Shown here in pieces: positions 1-8,611 of a DNA stretch of 64,000 nucleotides. Below the pieces are notes generated by a model. The model was not told the origin of the DNA. It ran no database searches and saw nothing but the letters and a program-made list of their open reading frames with translations. The DNA lies in NCBI GenBank assembly GCA_027563935.2, contig CM050454.1, positions 27,029,501 to 27,093,500 on the forward strand. Reading direction: 5' to 3'. The stretch comes from Costus lasius (lineage: Eukaryota; Streptophyta; Magnoliopsida; Zingiberales; Costaceae). Both the position numbers and the translations under genes were made by a program. Numbering within the stretch: position 1 is the first letter of the stretch; every line of letters starts with the position of its first letter.

Positions 1-1263
1 GGTAGAAAATAGTATATCTGCATCAATTCAAATCAATTTCAGCATATGGATGTGCAGAAAGTATGCTCATTGAAGATTGCAATTGGATTAAGAACAGAAA
101 CTAGGCTGAAAACAGGTTGGAAAATTCAGCATTCAAGTGCAGTTCAGATGGTAAATGCAACATTCAACAATGATTATGGTAAGTGCAGAATTTCGGAAGT
201 TTTATAGCAGAATTTCAAATGCAATGATATTTGCAGGTATTGTAGCTAGTGAGAACTATGCTGGTTTTGTTCAAGTATGAAAGGTTGTTCAGTTGGTATT
301 ATCATGCTGGATAGTGTGCAGCAGAATTTCAGAACATTCAAATGGTAACTACAGTAATAAGTTTCAGGTACAGTAAGATCAAATTCAGCTTGATGATGGT
401 GTCAATGCAACAATGACTATAACTCTGTCTTCAGGTTAACACGCAGTACAAGTTCAATTAGTAATATGAAACGGCAAGCAGGATTTCAAATTTCACAGCT
501 GTAATTCTCGGCAGTATGGAAAAATAACAAATTTCACAAAGGTCAGTCCTAGTAATAGGATAGCAGTTCGACAACAACAAACGATGACCTTAGCCTACTA
601 TCAGATGCTAGCATAGAAGAATTTCAGAAGATTCAGTTCTAAGCGAGAATAATTCAGCAAATATCCATGACGACAATGGTAAGCTACAGTAGAGCAAAAA
701 AAACAGTGCGACAGGGTATGCAGTTGTAAATCTCACAGAATTTTAGGGATTTTCGAAGGTAGATCAGAAATAGCAAAGTGATTCAACCTACTATCAGATG
801 CTTGTATGACAGAACATCAGAAAACACGTCAGAGAAAAGGCGAGACTGGTTCAGCAATGGTAAGCTATAGTAATTTCAGCTTTCAGGGGTAAACCGGCAA
901 GCAAGAATCCAATACAGCAAAGAGTCATTTCGAAAGCAAACCTCCAAGTGATTGTTCACAACGTATGACACTTGACACTTCACAAATACAGCAGTAAGGA
1001 AAACTCAGAAATCAAAGAGCAAACGTTTCAAAAAAATCCAGTGAGGCAAAACAGTGAACAGCTATAGTGCAGATGTTGCAGGATTTATAAAACTGAGTGG
1101 AGCATCAGGAAAACACATGCAGAATTTGAGGTGCATAGCAAAAATCCAGAAGTATTATGCAGTTCTATGCATAATTGTTCTCAATGTAAGCATTTTTTTT
1201 TTTTTTTATCAATAAAGAGAAAACCAGGGATCGGTGTGACCAGACAAGAGTTGGCCACAACCT
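1..1263 (-). mobile_element. 5' leader of a minus-strand Ty1/copia element (family D)
   Basis: This stretch lies just downstream, on the minus strand, of a PBS at 1264-1275, so it is the untranslated leader of a retrotransposon whose coding part lies left of the window. No long frame is open on either strand. It is AT-rich and made of iterated words such as GCAGAATTTC. A unit of about 190 bases is loosely repeated: CTACTATCAGATGCT occurs near 595 and 785, and ATGGTAAGCTA near 677 and 860. A run of T at about 1193-1207 is an oligo-A on the element strand. The assignment rests on the PBS and LTR; the sequence alone would not reveal it. Confidence 0.6.
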
Positions 1264-1275
1264 GCTCTGATACCA
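1264..1275 (-). promoter_or_regulatory. Primer-binding site, family D
   Basis: On the minus strand this reads TGGTATCAGAGC, an exact match to the usual plant copia PBS, complementary to the 3' end of initiator Met tRNA. Three bases (GTT on the element strand) separate it from the LTR end. Confidence 0.85.
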
Positions 1276-1278
1276 AAC

Positions 1279-2901
1279 TGGTGTGGGGGGCAGACACGTG
1301 ATGTGCAAACCAGAAAGAAAGTAATTAAATCCTAAAATTACAATAAGCAGCCATAATTCCAAGCAGTAAAGATAATCAGATACTTAGCTGATCTGAGGAA
1401 TCTGGATTCAGTCTAACTGATCAGAATAATAGAGGAAGATCAGGTTTTGTTATTGGGTCCAATGATCAGAGCGCGTTCTTCCCCATCGTAGAAAAATCAG
1501 GTACATCAGGATCACCCAGCACGTTAATTATCTGCATTACAAAACGCTAATCAAGTTTAAGATTGGGTAAAGAAATAAACAGTTACAGGTGGATGGACTG
1601 TGTCCTCGTGAAGCAGCGGAGGATCGGGCGCATGAACTGGTCGACGTTGGTGGTTGCAGAGGCGTGGGGAAGGGTGGCTCGAGGCTGTAGGGACGCATTC
1701 CGGCGTGATGGCCGGCCGGCGGTGGCGTCTGGGTGCTAGGAGAAGGGCGACGTCAACAATGCCTTGTTTATGGCGGAAACAGGGGAGGACACGGGATGGG
1801 GCAGAGGCTGCCAGCGCTCGTCGGAGACGGTCTGAACTCCCAACCTGCTACAACTGGAAGATCCTCAGGCCACGGCGAACTCGTGGCCGGAGTTTGGGGT
1901 CGAACGGGGGCTTGTCGGAGGAGATCGACGGCGATCAGTGGTGAAGGGCGGAAACAGGGGCGTGAGCTGAGGCGTCACCGGAAATCTTCCGATTCCGGCG
2001 ATCCAGACGTCGGATGGGGCGATCCTGCCGGTTGTGGGTTCGACCTGAAAGGGAGGATGTGTGGCTGGAGTTTGAGGACGATCCGTCGGCCGGATCGTCG
2101 CCGGCGGTGAGGCGAATGGAGAGTTCCAGGCTGGATTCGGCGGGAAGCAGGGGAGTTTTGCGACAGCGGCGGAAACTTGTTTAAACGAGGAAGAGGTGGA
2201 GAAGAGTGGCGTTCAGCTGGAGAAAAGGGAGAGGAGAGGTGCTCGGCACCTAGAGGAAGAGAGGGGAGAAGGAGACATCCGACAAACGGAGGAAAACTAT
2301 TTCCATTGATTTCAACTTCAATTCGCATGCTTACAAAAAGGAGATACTCTTTTATATAGAGGGGCTGGTAATAATGCCGTTGCCCCTTTCTTCATCTTCA
2401 CGCCAGCTGCAACGGGCAGCTTTTCTCTTCGCCTGCTGGAGATTGGTGGCTTTGCTGGCGGGTGGAGCTTGATAGAGATGTGCTTGAATGTTGCTGGCAC
2501 AAGGTTGACTTCATGTGGACGTTGTGGGTGCAGCCCAGATTTTGCAGGAATTTGTTTGAATAGATGCAGCTGATGATAATTGCTTGGCATGCATTATTGG
2601 TAAATGCAATTGGTGGTGGCATTTGATTTGATGATGAGGTTGATTGCGTATTCGGCCTTTCTCCTTGGGCTGAATTCTTCTTTGACTTGGCTGAATTCTT
2701 CTTTGACTTGAACTAGCTTGAGCTTAGGAGATGTGACCGTAGCCATTGGACCTCATATTGTCATGGCAAAATAAGATGGATTAGTGCCTCTATAAACATA
2801 ATTGTTGACTAAGTCTATGAATAATCAAGATTTACAATAATTATGCAAAAATTGACTAAGTCAAAATTAGATCAAATATCATGTGATATGCTCCTGCATC
2901 A
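1279..2901 (-). repeat. 5' LTR of minus-strand copia element (family D)
   Basis: A 1,623-base LTR, read on the minus strand from TGATGCAGGAGC at 2901 to CACACCA at 1279, so it has TG...CA ends and abuts the PBS. A TATA box lies at 2351-2358. The GC-rich tract 1620-2330 holds several overlapping open frames on both strands; they lie downstream of the TATA box within R/U5 and look like compositional frames rather than genes. The only partner LTR would be left of the window. The right end probably abuts its target duplication (GTTTA, 2902-2906). Family D is unlike families A, B and C here, and its copia lineage is not assigned. Confidence 0.75.
2351..2358 (-). promoter_or_regulatory. TATA box of family D LTR
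   Basis: Minus-strand TATATAAA within CTATATAAAAGAG, about 550 bases from the LTR 5' end. Transcription would start about 30 bases further left, near 2320, defining U3 (right) and R/U5 (left). Confidence 0.6.
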
Positions 2902-3721
2902 GTTTAGTTGGTTTAGAATATATGTGTTCGGTTGGTTTATAGTATAACTCTAGAACCTAAGTTGTTATATGTTGGTGTGTACATCTGGATATCTATATGA
3001 CTTCTGTTTCTTTATGTTGTTATATCTTGACATAATATCCACATAATATCCTGTTAAAGATTTTTAAAACAATTTGCCTATGTTTTTGAGTGTATGTTAT
3101 GGATGGTCAATTAGACAATCCACTCACTGGGCTGTGTAGCTCACCCCTCACTATTTTCAGGTGTAGAGCAGGGGCGCAGTTAGCATTACATGGATGCTGT
3201 GATTTATGCTTAATGAATTTATGATGCCGGTTGTGGCCTTAATGTGTTTATACTTATGATGCCGGTTGTGGCTAAACCCTGTGAATTATATGCATTATGT
3301 GAACCATGTGATATGAATGATGTGAACTACGTGAACTTGTGATGCCAGATTGTGGCGGTTTTACGAGTCTGATTTTTGTGTCACCGCGGGCTTTGGCCTG
3401 GTTTCGGTGTTTGGTATTAGTTTATAAAATCGATTTTGTGGATTTGTTTTGAAATTGAAGTTGATGTATATTTTTGCAATCGGTTTTGAGATAACTGTAA
3501 CGTGCATGTGTCTAGTGCACGTATTGCGTGGTGTCAGGTACCTTTATGTGATTTATGAGATTTGTGATTCGAAGATTTTATGTGTTTGGAGTTTTGAAAA
3601 TTTTCAGATCGTGTTTTTCTTGAACTCGGTTTTACCTAGCATTTGATCGATCTTATATGAAACATCCTATTACTTTTGCGATTGTGTTATTTGCTTGGGG
3701 TTAAGTATGTGGGATGTTACA
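2902..3721 (+). repeat. 3' part of a Ty3/gypsy LTR (Tekay/Del-like)
   Basis: The right end reads GGGATGTTACA, the terminal form of many plant Ty3/gypsy LTRs of Tekay/Del type. The text CCACTCACTGGGCTGTGTAGCTC near 3120 resembles what I recall of those LTRs. A 15-16-base word (TGATGCCGGTTGTGGC and a variant) occurs three times at about 3222, 3257 and 3340. The 5' part is cut off by the family D LTR at 2901, consistent with D having inserted here. The right end abuts the middle of a family-A LTR at 3722, consistent with this element having inserted there. No coding sequence is present. The lineage comes from memory of terminal motifs and needs a database search. Confidence 0.45.
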
Positions 3722-4036
3722 CCTTTCTCATTCGATCAAGGATTCTTTGAAGCCTTGCTAGCACAAGGAGCGACAAAGAGTTTGCCATCATCCTCTTGTG
3801 TGCGGGACTTTGGAGAAGTGGCACTTGCGACTTTAGCTTCCAAGGCAACACCTACTCCATGGCGATGGTATGATCGTTTTGCATCATCTTTGATAATCTT
3901 ATATCGAGTTGATCTTTTAACATGCAAGTCGATTCTATAACCCTAGTTTCCGCAAGTCAAAATTTTATGCGCCATCACTTTAGGGTTTTTGCTCCCCCTA
4001 GAAGGGGACCCCCCTTAGGCTAAAGGGGTAACTTCA
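3722..4036 (+). repeat. Family-A LTR remnant, 3' end only (5' LTR of outer-A)
   Basis: It matches the last third of the family-A LTRs: CTTGCTAGCACAAGGAGC at about 3759 is shared with 6554 and 13982, followed by the GGCGATGGTATGA and CGCTCCCCC-like blocks. It ends GGGGTAACTTCA at 4036, unlike the GGGGACTTTCA of elements I and II, but close to the end of the mini-LTR at 42243-42721 (GGGGTACTTACA on its strand). This marks a sub-family (A'). The 5' two thirds of the LTR are missing and replaced by the Tekay-like LTR. Confidence 0.7.
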
Positions 4037-4388
4037 GTAAGCTCATAGGGCCCTACTTCGTGAGTTTCCACCATTGGACCGGTGAAGAACGGGAAGGTCA
4101 CCCTTTCTATTCTCAAAGGGTGCAAGGTGAGTTCCTCCCTTAGAGTAGCCCTATTTCTTATGGTAGAACTGCATGCCTAGATCTATTTGATGTTGTAAAC
4201 CGCATGCTTAAACTTTGTTGAGTTTCATCTTATCTAGAAGCGCATGCTAGGACTTACTTGTTGAGTAGTTTCGGTTTTCACTACTACATACCAAAACTAG
4301 CTAATTTCAAACTACGTTAGCAACAAGGGGTTTATTAAGCTATACTTAACTATCAAAATGTTTTCGAAGCGCGTCGTTTGAATGTTGC
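4037..4388 (+). other. Degenerate leader of outer-A
   Basis: This lies between an LTR end and the gag start. It has family-A leader flavour (AGATCTA, GCGCATGCTA, ACTACAT) but is only about 350 bases against about 1,800 in intact copies, and I see no PBS. Nothing else is recognised in it. Confidence 0.4.
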
Positions 4389-5088
4389 ATGCTTTGTGAC
4401 CCCATCAAGTTTACTAGGCCAAACTTCTCAGACTGGTACGGACACCTTAAGATTGTTCTTAAGGCTGAGAGGAAACTGTATGTCCTCGAGACGGCTATAC
4501 CGCCTCAACCCGCTGCGAACGCCGCAAGGGCGGTTCGGGAAGCTTATGAAAAGCATGTCAATTATAGCATTGACGTCGCTTGCCTTATGCTAGCGTCTAT
4601 GACGCCACAGCTGCAACGTCAGCATGAGGATTTATCTGCTATAGAAATTATAGCAAACCTCAAGATGCTGTATGCAGCACAGGCAAGGACTGAACGCTAT
4701 AATTTGACTAAACTTTTCTTTCAGAGCAAACTGACTGAAGGGAGTCCAGTTGGAGCTCACGTGCTCAAGATGATTGGGTACAAGGAGGCTCTAGAGAAAC
4801 TGGGACACACCATCAATCAGGAGCTTGTTGTAGATATCATCCTGCAGTCTCTCCCGGCCTCTTTCGATCCATTCATTATTAATTTTAATATGAACAAGAT
4901 CGATTGTATGCCAGCAGAGTTACTGAATATGCTCTTGACAACTGAGCAGACTCAGTCACGTGAGAAGGGAACACCTTCATGCTCTATCCTCATGGTTCCT
5001 TCTAGGAACAAGAAGAAGGGGAAGAAGGGCAAAGCCCCTGTCAAGAGCTACAACAAGGCTCTGAAGCAAAAAGTAAAGCGGTCGAAGG
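4389..5088 (+). pseudogene. gag: Copia gag, N-terminal half (outer-A, interrupted by element I)
   Basis: Gag is the nucleocapsid-forming polyprotein part of copia elements. The reading matches the gag of elements I, II and IV from about NFSDWYGHLK through the lysine-rich tail KKKGKKGK to KQKVKRSK, where it stops matching at the LTR of element I. The zinc knuckle is therefore missing here and is found across the insertion, from 14240. The frame formally runs a few codons into the LTR before a stop at 5118-5120. The first few residues are unlike the sister copies, so the native start is damaged. The last five bases, GAAGG (5084-5088), are the target duplication. Confidence 0.85.
5084..5088 (+). 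repeat. Target-site duplication GAAGG, left copy (element I)
   Basis: The five bases just before the TGTTGGGG start of element I; repeated exactly after its 3' LTR at 14240-14244. Removing the insertion plus one copy restores the gag frame seen in sister copies. Confidence 0.93.
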
Positions 5089-6810
5089 TGTTGGGGTATG
5101 CCCTTAAGGCTAATGTTTGAGGCCTTGGGATTCTTTTAGTATCATGTATAAACTCTTATGTTTATAAAGGCAATGGTTGTTATTCAGTTTGTTACATTGT
5201 CTGCTGCAATAAGTGTGCTTCTGAATAATGTCTCAATGCTGTTCAGCTAGGCTGACATGCAATGAAGTCCTTAGTCGAGATATCTTGGTGAACATGAGAC
5301 AGCCTTGATATGATTGAGACTAATATGTGTTTTAATCTTATAGGATGCTTCGAGCATGGAATAAGATGTAGACTCATGGGTACATTGGATGTACTGGACA
5401 GACCCTACTAGGATATTCAATTGCTTGTCACAATGTGAATAATCCTTGATTGCATCAAGTGGCACATGTCCTCTGACTTGAGATCACTTGTGTTTCTAAA
5501 TGATGATTGTCATTGTTTTGAGGTAGTTCAATATCATTTGAAACATAATGGTTATAGACTATCTTGGATAATGATCATGAGTCAGGTTAGGACACTAGTG
5601 ATAGATATAGGATTGCCGTCTCCTTGATTGGAGTGTGATGTTCTAAAGGGGGCCCCCCTGAATGAGATGATTGAGAAAGTGTATGGCCATACCCAGGTGA
5701 CTATGTTCATCTGATCTAATCATGCTCATCATATTGGAGCTACAGGCTTGACACGCTTGTCCAATAAGAACATCAAGTGGCAAAGGAAACAAGTATGCCT
5801 TGTGAAATAGATTCACACTTGTGCTGTGGTTTGGGTGTAGTCTTGGAAGACTCTTTCCTTTATATCGGGAGACAGTGATGTGTTGCTAGATACCCCTCAC
5901 TGATCGTGATAACGTAAGTTATCGTTACCAACAATTAAAGGAAACCCTCAGGGTCGCACAATTTGATGATATGGCTTACTTAAGTCAGATCGTGTGGACT
6001 GAATTGTTTTGGTTCAGTTTAAAGGGATTTAAACTCTGATTGTAAGTGAGATCTAGTCTGATCATCTTTGATTGATTAGGGCTTGAGATCGGTAAGCTTC
6101 GATCAAGAGAGTTGATGCTAGATCGATGAGATCAAGGGCATCAAGAGATGAACGGTTAGATCATGAACCTTAGGGTTTTAGGTGATCTGGACCAAGGCTA
6201 GGTTTGATTTGGTCTTTGAACCAAATTGGGTTGAACCGAATGGCTTGAACCGGTTCACATAGGTGAACGCATGGTTCAAAGGCTTGATGGCGCTTTGGGC
6301 GGTTTGCCTTGAATGAGCGCATGGTTCATGAATGCATGAACGCATGAAGTGAAGTTTTTACTATTTTTGGAAGAGGCGTTTTCCAAAATAGTTAACTCAC
6401 CTCACGTTCGAGAGCACTCATCCGATTCTCGCCCCTTTTGCCTCTTCCTCTCGACGTCTTCGCGTGTGGAGAAAGGGTGGACGACAAGGAGAGACTCGGC
6501 CAAGCTAGAGACATCATCTCTTCTCCCTCAAGCGATCAGGATTCTTGGAGCCTTGCTAGCACAAGGAGCAACAAGGAGTAGGCTAAGTCTCATCTCGTCT
6601 GCGCACACTTTGGAGGAGAACCTCATCGTCCTCTTGCTTCCAAATCTCCATCCAAGCGATGGCCATGGTATGAATCTCTTCCAATCTATGCAAGTTTATA
6701 TAAGTTGATCAATGAAACATACATGCGATCATTGAAACCCAAGCTTCCGCAATGAAAAATTTTACACATGCGCCTATTAGGGTTTCGCTCCCCCTTGAAG
6801 GGGACTTTCA
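5089..6810 (+). repeat. 5' LTR of element I
   Basis: TGTTGGGGTATGCC... to ...GGGGACTTTCA, 1,722 bases. Conserved blocks include a GC palindrome (GGGGGCCCCC, about 5646), an inverted repeat GATAAC-GTAA-GTTATC at 5908-5923, ACTGAA...TTCAGT near 6000, and a hairpin at 6361-6391 that includes a TATA-like CTATTTTTGG. Confidence 0.93.
6361..6391 (+). promoter_or_regulatory. Putative U3/R hairpin with TATA-like core
   Basis: CTATTTTTGGAA pairs with TTCCAAAATAG across a short GC loop. The same place in element II (18650-18670) is a perfect repeat, ATTTTTGGAA-G-TTCCAAAAAT, and element III has TTTTGGA-CTT-TCCAAAA at 40067-40083. It lies about 450 bases from the LTR 3' end, close to where family-B LTRs have a true TATA box. 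A promoter role is inference. Confidence 0.4.
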
Positions 6811-6812
6811 AA

Positions 6813-6824
6813 TGGTATCAGAGT
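6813..6824 (+). promoter_or_regulatory. Primer-binding site, element I
   Basis: TGGTATCAGAGT, two bases after the LTR; one mismatch at the last base from the standard plant TGGTATCAGAGC. Confidence 0.9.
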
Positions 6825-8611
6825 GAAGTTCTATGTATGTTCATTTGATTGCTTATTTGTGATCCTTGTTTGTGCTTGCTAAGAGTAGATCTAATTACAT
6901 GCCGAAAACTACATGCTAGTTTGAGAACTTAGATGTATGTTTATTTATGATTTGCGCATGTATGATGTGTTGGCGCATGCTATAGAGTTTTATCAAAACT
7001 TAACTTGCGCGCCCCTACCTTAGATCTAAGCGCCTACTATAAACCCTTAGACGGGTTGATGGGGTTGAAGTCATCCTCTAGGTTAGATCCAAATAGTCTG
7101 ATCAGACCATCTGACAGCCTAGATGGGTAGACCAGATGGCACCTATGCGCAAGCATGAGGTGGCCCGGGGTCTGATTGAGACAACCAGTGAACGCACATG
7201 AGTTAGGCCCGGGGTCACACCCGCTTGCCAGAACTCATGAGGGTTGTTCAGCCCTTGGCGCCTGCATGGTTGACCATTAGGTCAACTCAAGTCAGTTAGG
7301 ACTTGGTGCATGCAAGGGCAGTGGATCTGACTAGATATGATGAGTGGATCCCTATCAATGGACCGTTGTAAGGTTGTAGGGCACATAAGAAAATTAAAAT
7401 TGATGCCAATGGGTTTTCAAAAATTTTATTTTCTTGTTAAAGGATCACATGTTGATTGGATGCCATGATATATGTTTATTTCATCATATGTGGGTTGCCC
7501 TTTTAATGTGTGCTGTGCTGGGGCCTGCGAGCCTGGATTAAAATTGTAAATTAATTTTTATTGTGATCTGCGAATCACTTTTTAATTAATTTATAAAATG
7601 TAATTGACCTGCGAGTCAATCTTGTCTAGATAGATTAAATTGTAATTTAATCAGACAAGAGCACAGAGCACACTTGGCAGAGGCGTTGCAGCTTGAGGCT
7701 TGACCAGGTGGGAGGTCTAGGGTTCGACCCTATGACAGGCGCATTTACCAGGTGGGCACACTCGAGCTGCAGTGGGCGCTTGGGCCCTGGGTTGGGCCGG
7801 ATGAGAAGCAAAAGACCCATGAAAAGCTCAAGTGAAGACTTAAGTTCAATTAAGGTCTTACTTAGGGTTAATGGGCTTTTACCACATAAGATCAGCATGC
7901 TTTCTATTCATTGTTTAAATAATTAGACTTGCATGATTTCTTTATCTTCTGCTATCACCATAGGGTTTGCATGATAGTTAAGAAGATAAAAGACCGTTAA
8001 AATCCAACGTTAAATATTAAGCTCGTAAGCCTTCTGACGCGAAACCTCACTGTTCTGACTATCGTTGGAGCCGTGTTGTACCCACTCAGTGGGCACGTCC
8101 ATCTATCTTCAGATGGTGCGGGATTACACCTGCGTGTTACAGGGAAGGGATTTATCGCTTCTCGTTGCTCAGCATAGCACGTGGTGGTCCAGGGAGTAGG
8201 TCGGGTCAGCTTGACCATGTAGGCTACATATGTGGCGCATATGGTAGCACATGGAGGCAGCCATCTGTGGGATCAGAGACTGTGTTGTACCAACTCAGTT
8301 GGCACAGTCTGCTGGATTGCCCAGATGAAGGGGAATCGCACGGGTTGGCGATTGGCAGGGATAGCCTACTAGAAATTAGTGCTTGTACTCTTTGTGCATC
8401 TTATCTCGCCTGAGCGGGACGCGGAGACCAAGTATGAAATCTGGATCCCATCTCACTAAAAGAGTGTTACTCTTTCGGACTGTTTTAATGGATTTTTCAG
8501 TCAGAAAAAATAGTGAGAAAAGAATCATTCTTAAGTCCTGAATTGATTCTTAACATTGATATTGACCTTGCTGTTCTTGCATTGTTGTAGATTCCTGCAG
8601 CAACGAACACC
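6825..8611 (+). other. 5' leader of element I
   Basis: About 1.8 kb of untranslated leader with no plausible frame. It is shared in order with elements II, III and IV: the AGATCTAA/GCGCATG block, the ACGGGTTGATGGGGTTGAAG block, the GTGCTGTGCTGGGGCCTGCG block, the tRNA-like stretch (7671-7745), GGTAGCACATGGAGGCAGCC, and GATTGATTCTTAACATTGA just before gag. Short frames inside it are not conserved. Confidence 0.75.
7671..7745 (+). other. tRNA/SINE-like A box and B box in leader (element I)
   Basis: An A-box-like TGGCAGAGGCG at 7675-7685 lies 46 bases ahead of a B-box-like GGTTCGACCCT at 7721-7731, as in RNA polymerase III tRNA and SINE promoters. The B box sits in a T-arm-like hairpin, TAGGG-TTCGA-CCCTA. 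The same arrangement occurs in element II (19961-20017) and element IV (53946-54003). In element II the T-A pair next to the loop stem becomes C-G, keeping pairing. A full tRNA cloverleaf is not seen, so it is not called as a tRNA gene. Confidence 0.5.

Noticed and set aside
1654..2330. Overlapping GC-rich open frames of 60-125 codons on both strands
   Set aside because: They lie inside an LTR downstream of its TATA box, are arginine- and proline-rich on both strands as expected from composition, and match no family I know.
5271..5465. A 64-codon minus-strand frame (MPLDAIKDYS...) recurring at 12700, 51588 and 58968
   Set aside because: Its recurrence simply follows the LTR copies. The start and length drift, it is lost in other LTR copies, and no promoter or family supports it.
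7671..7745. A functional tRNA gene
   Set aside because: The A and B boxes are present, but no acceptor stem, D-arm or anticodon arm closes around them. Kept only as a tRNA-like element.
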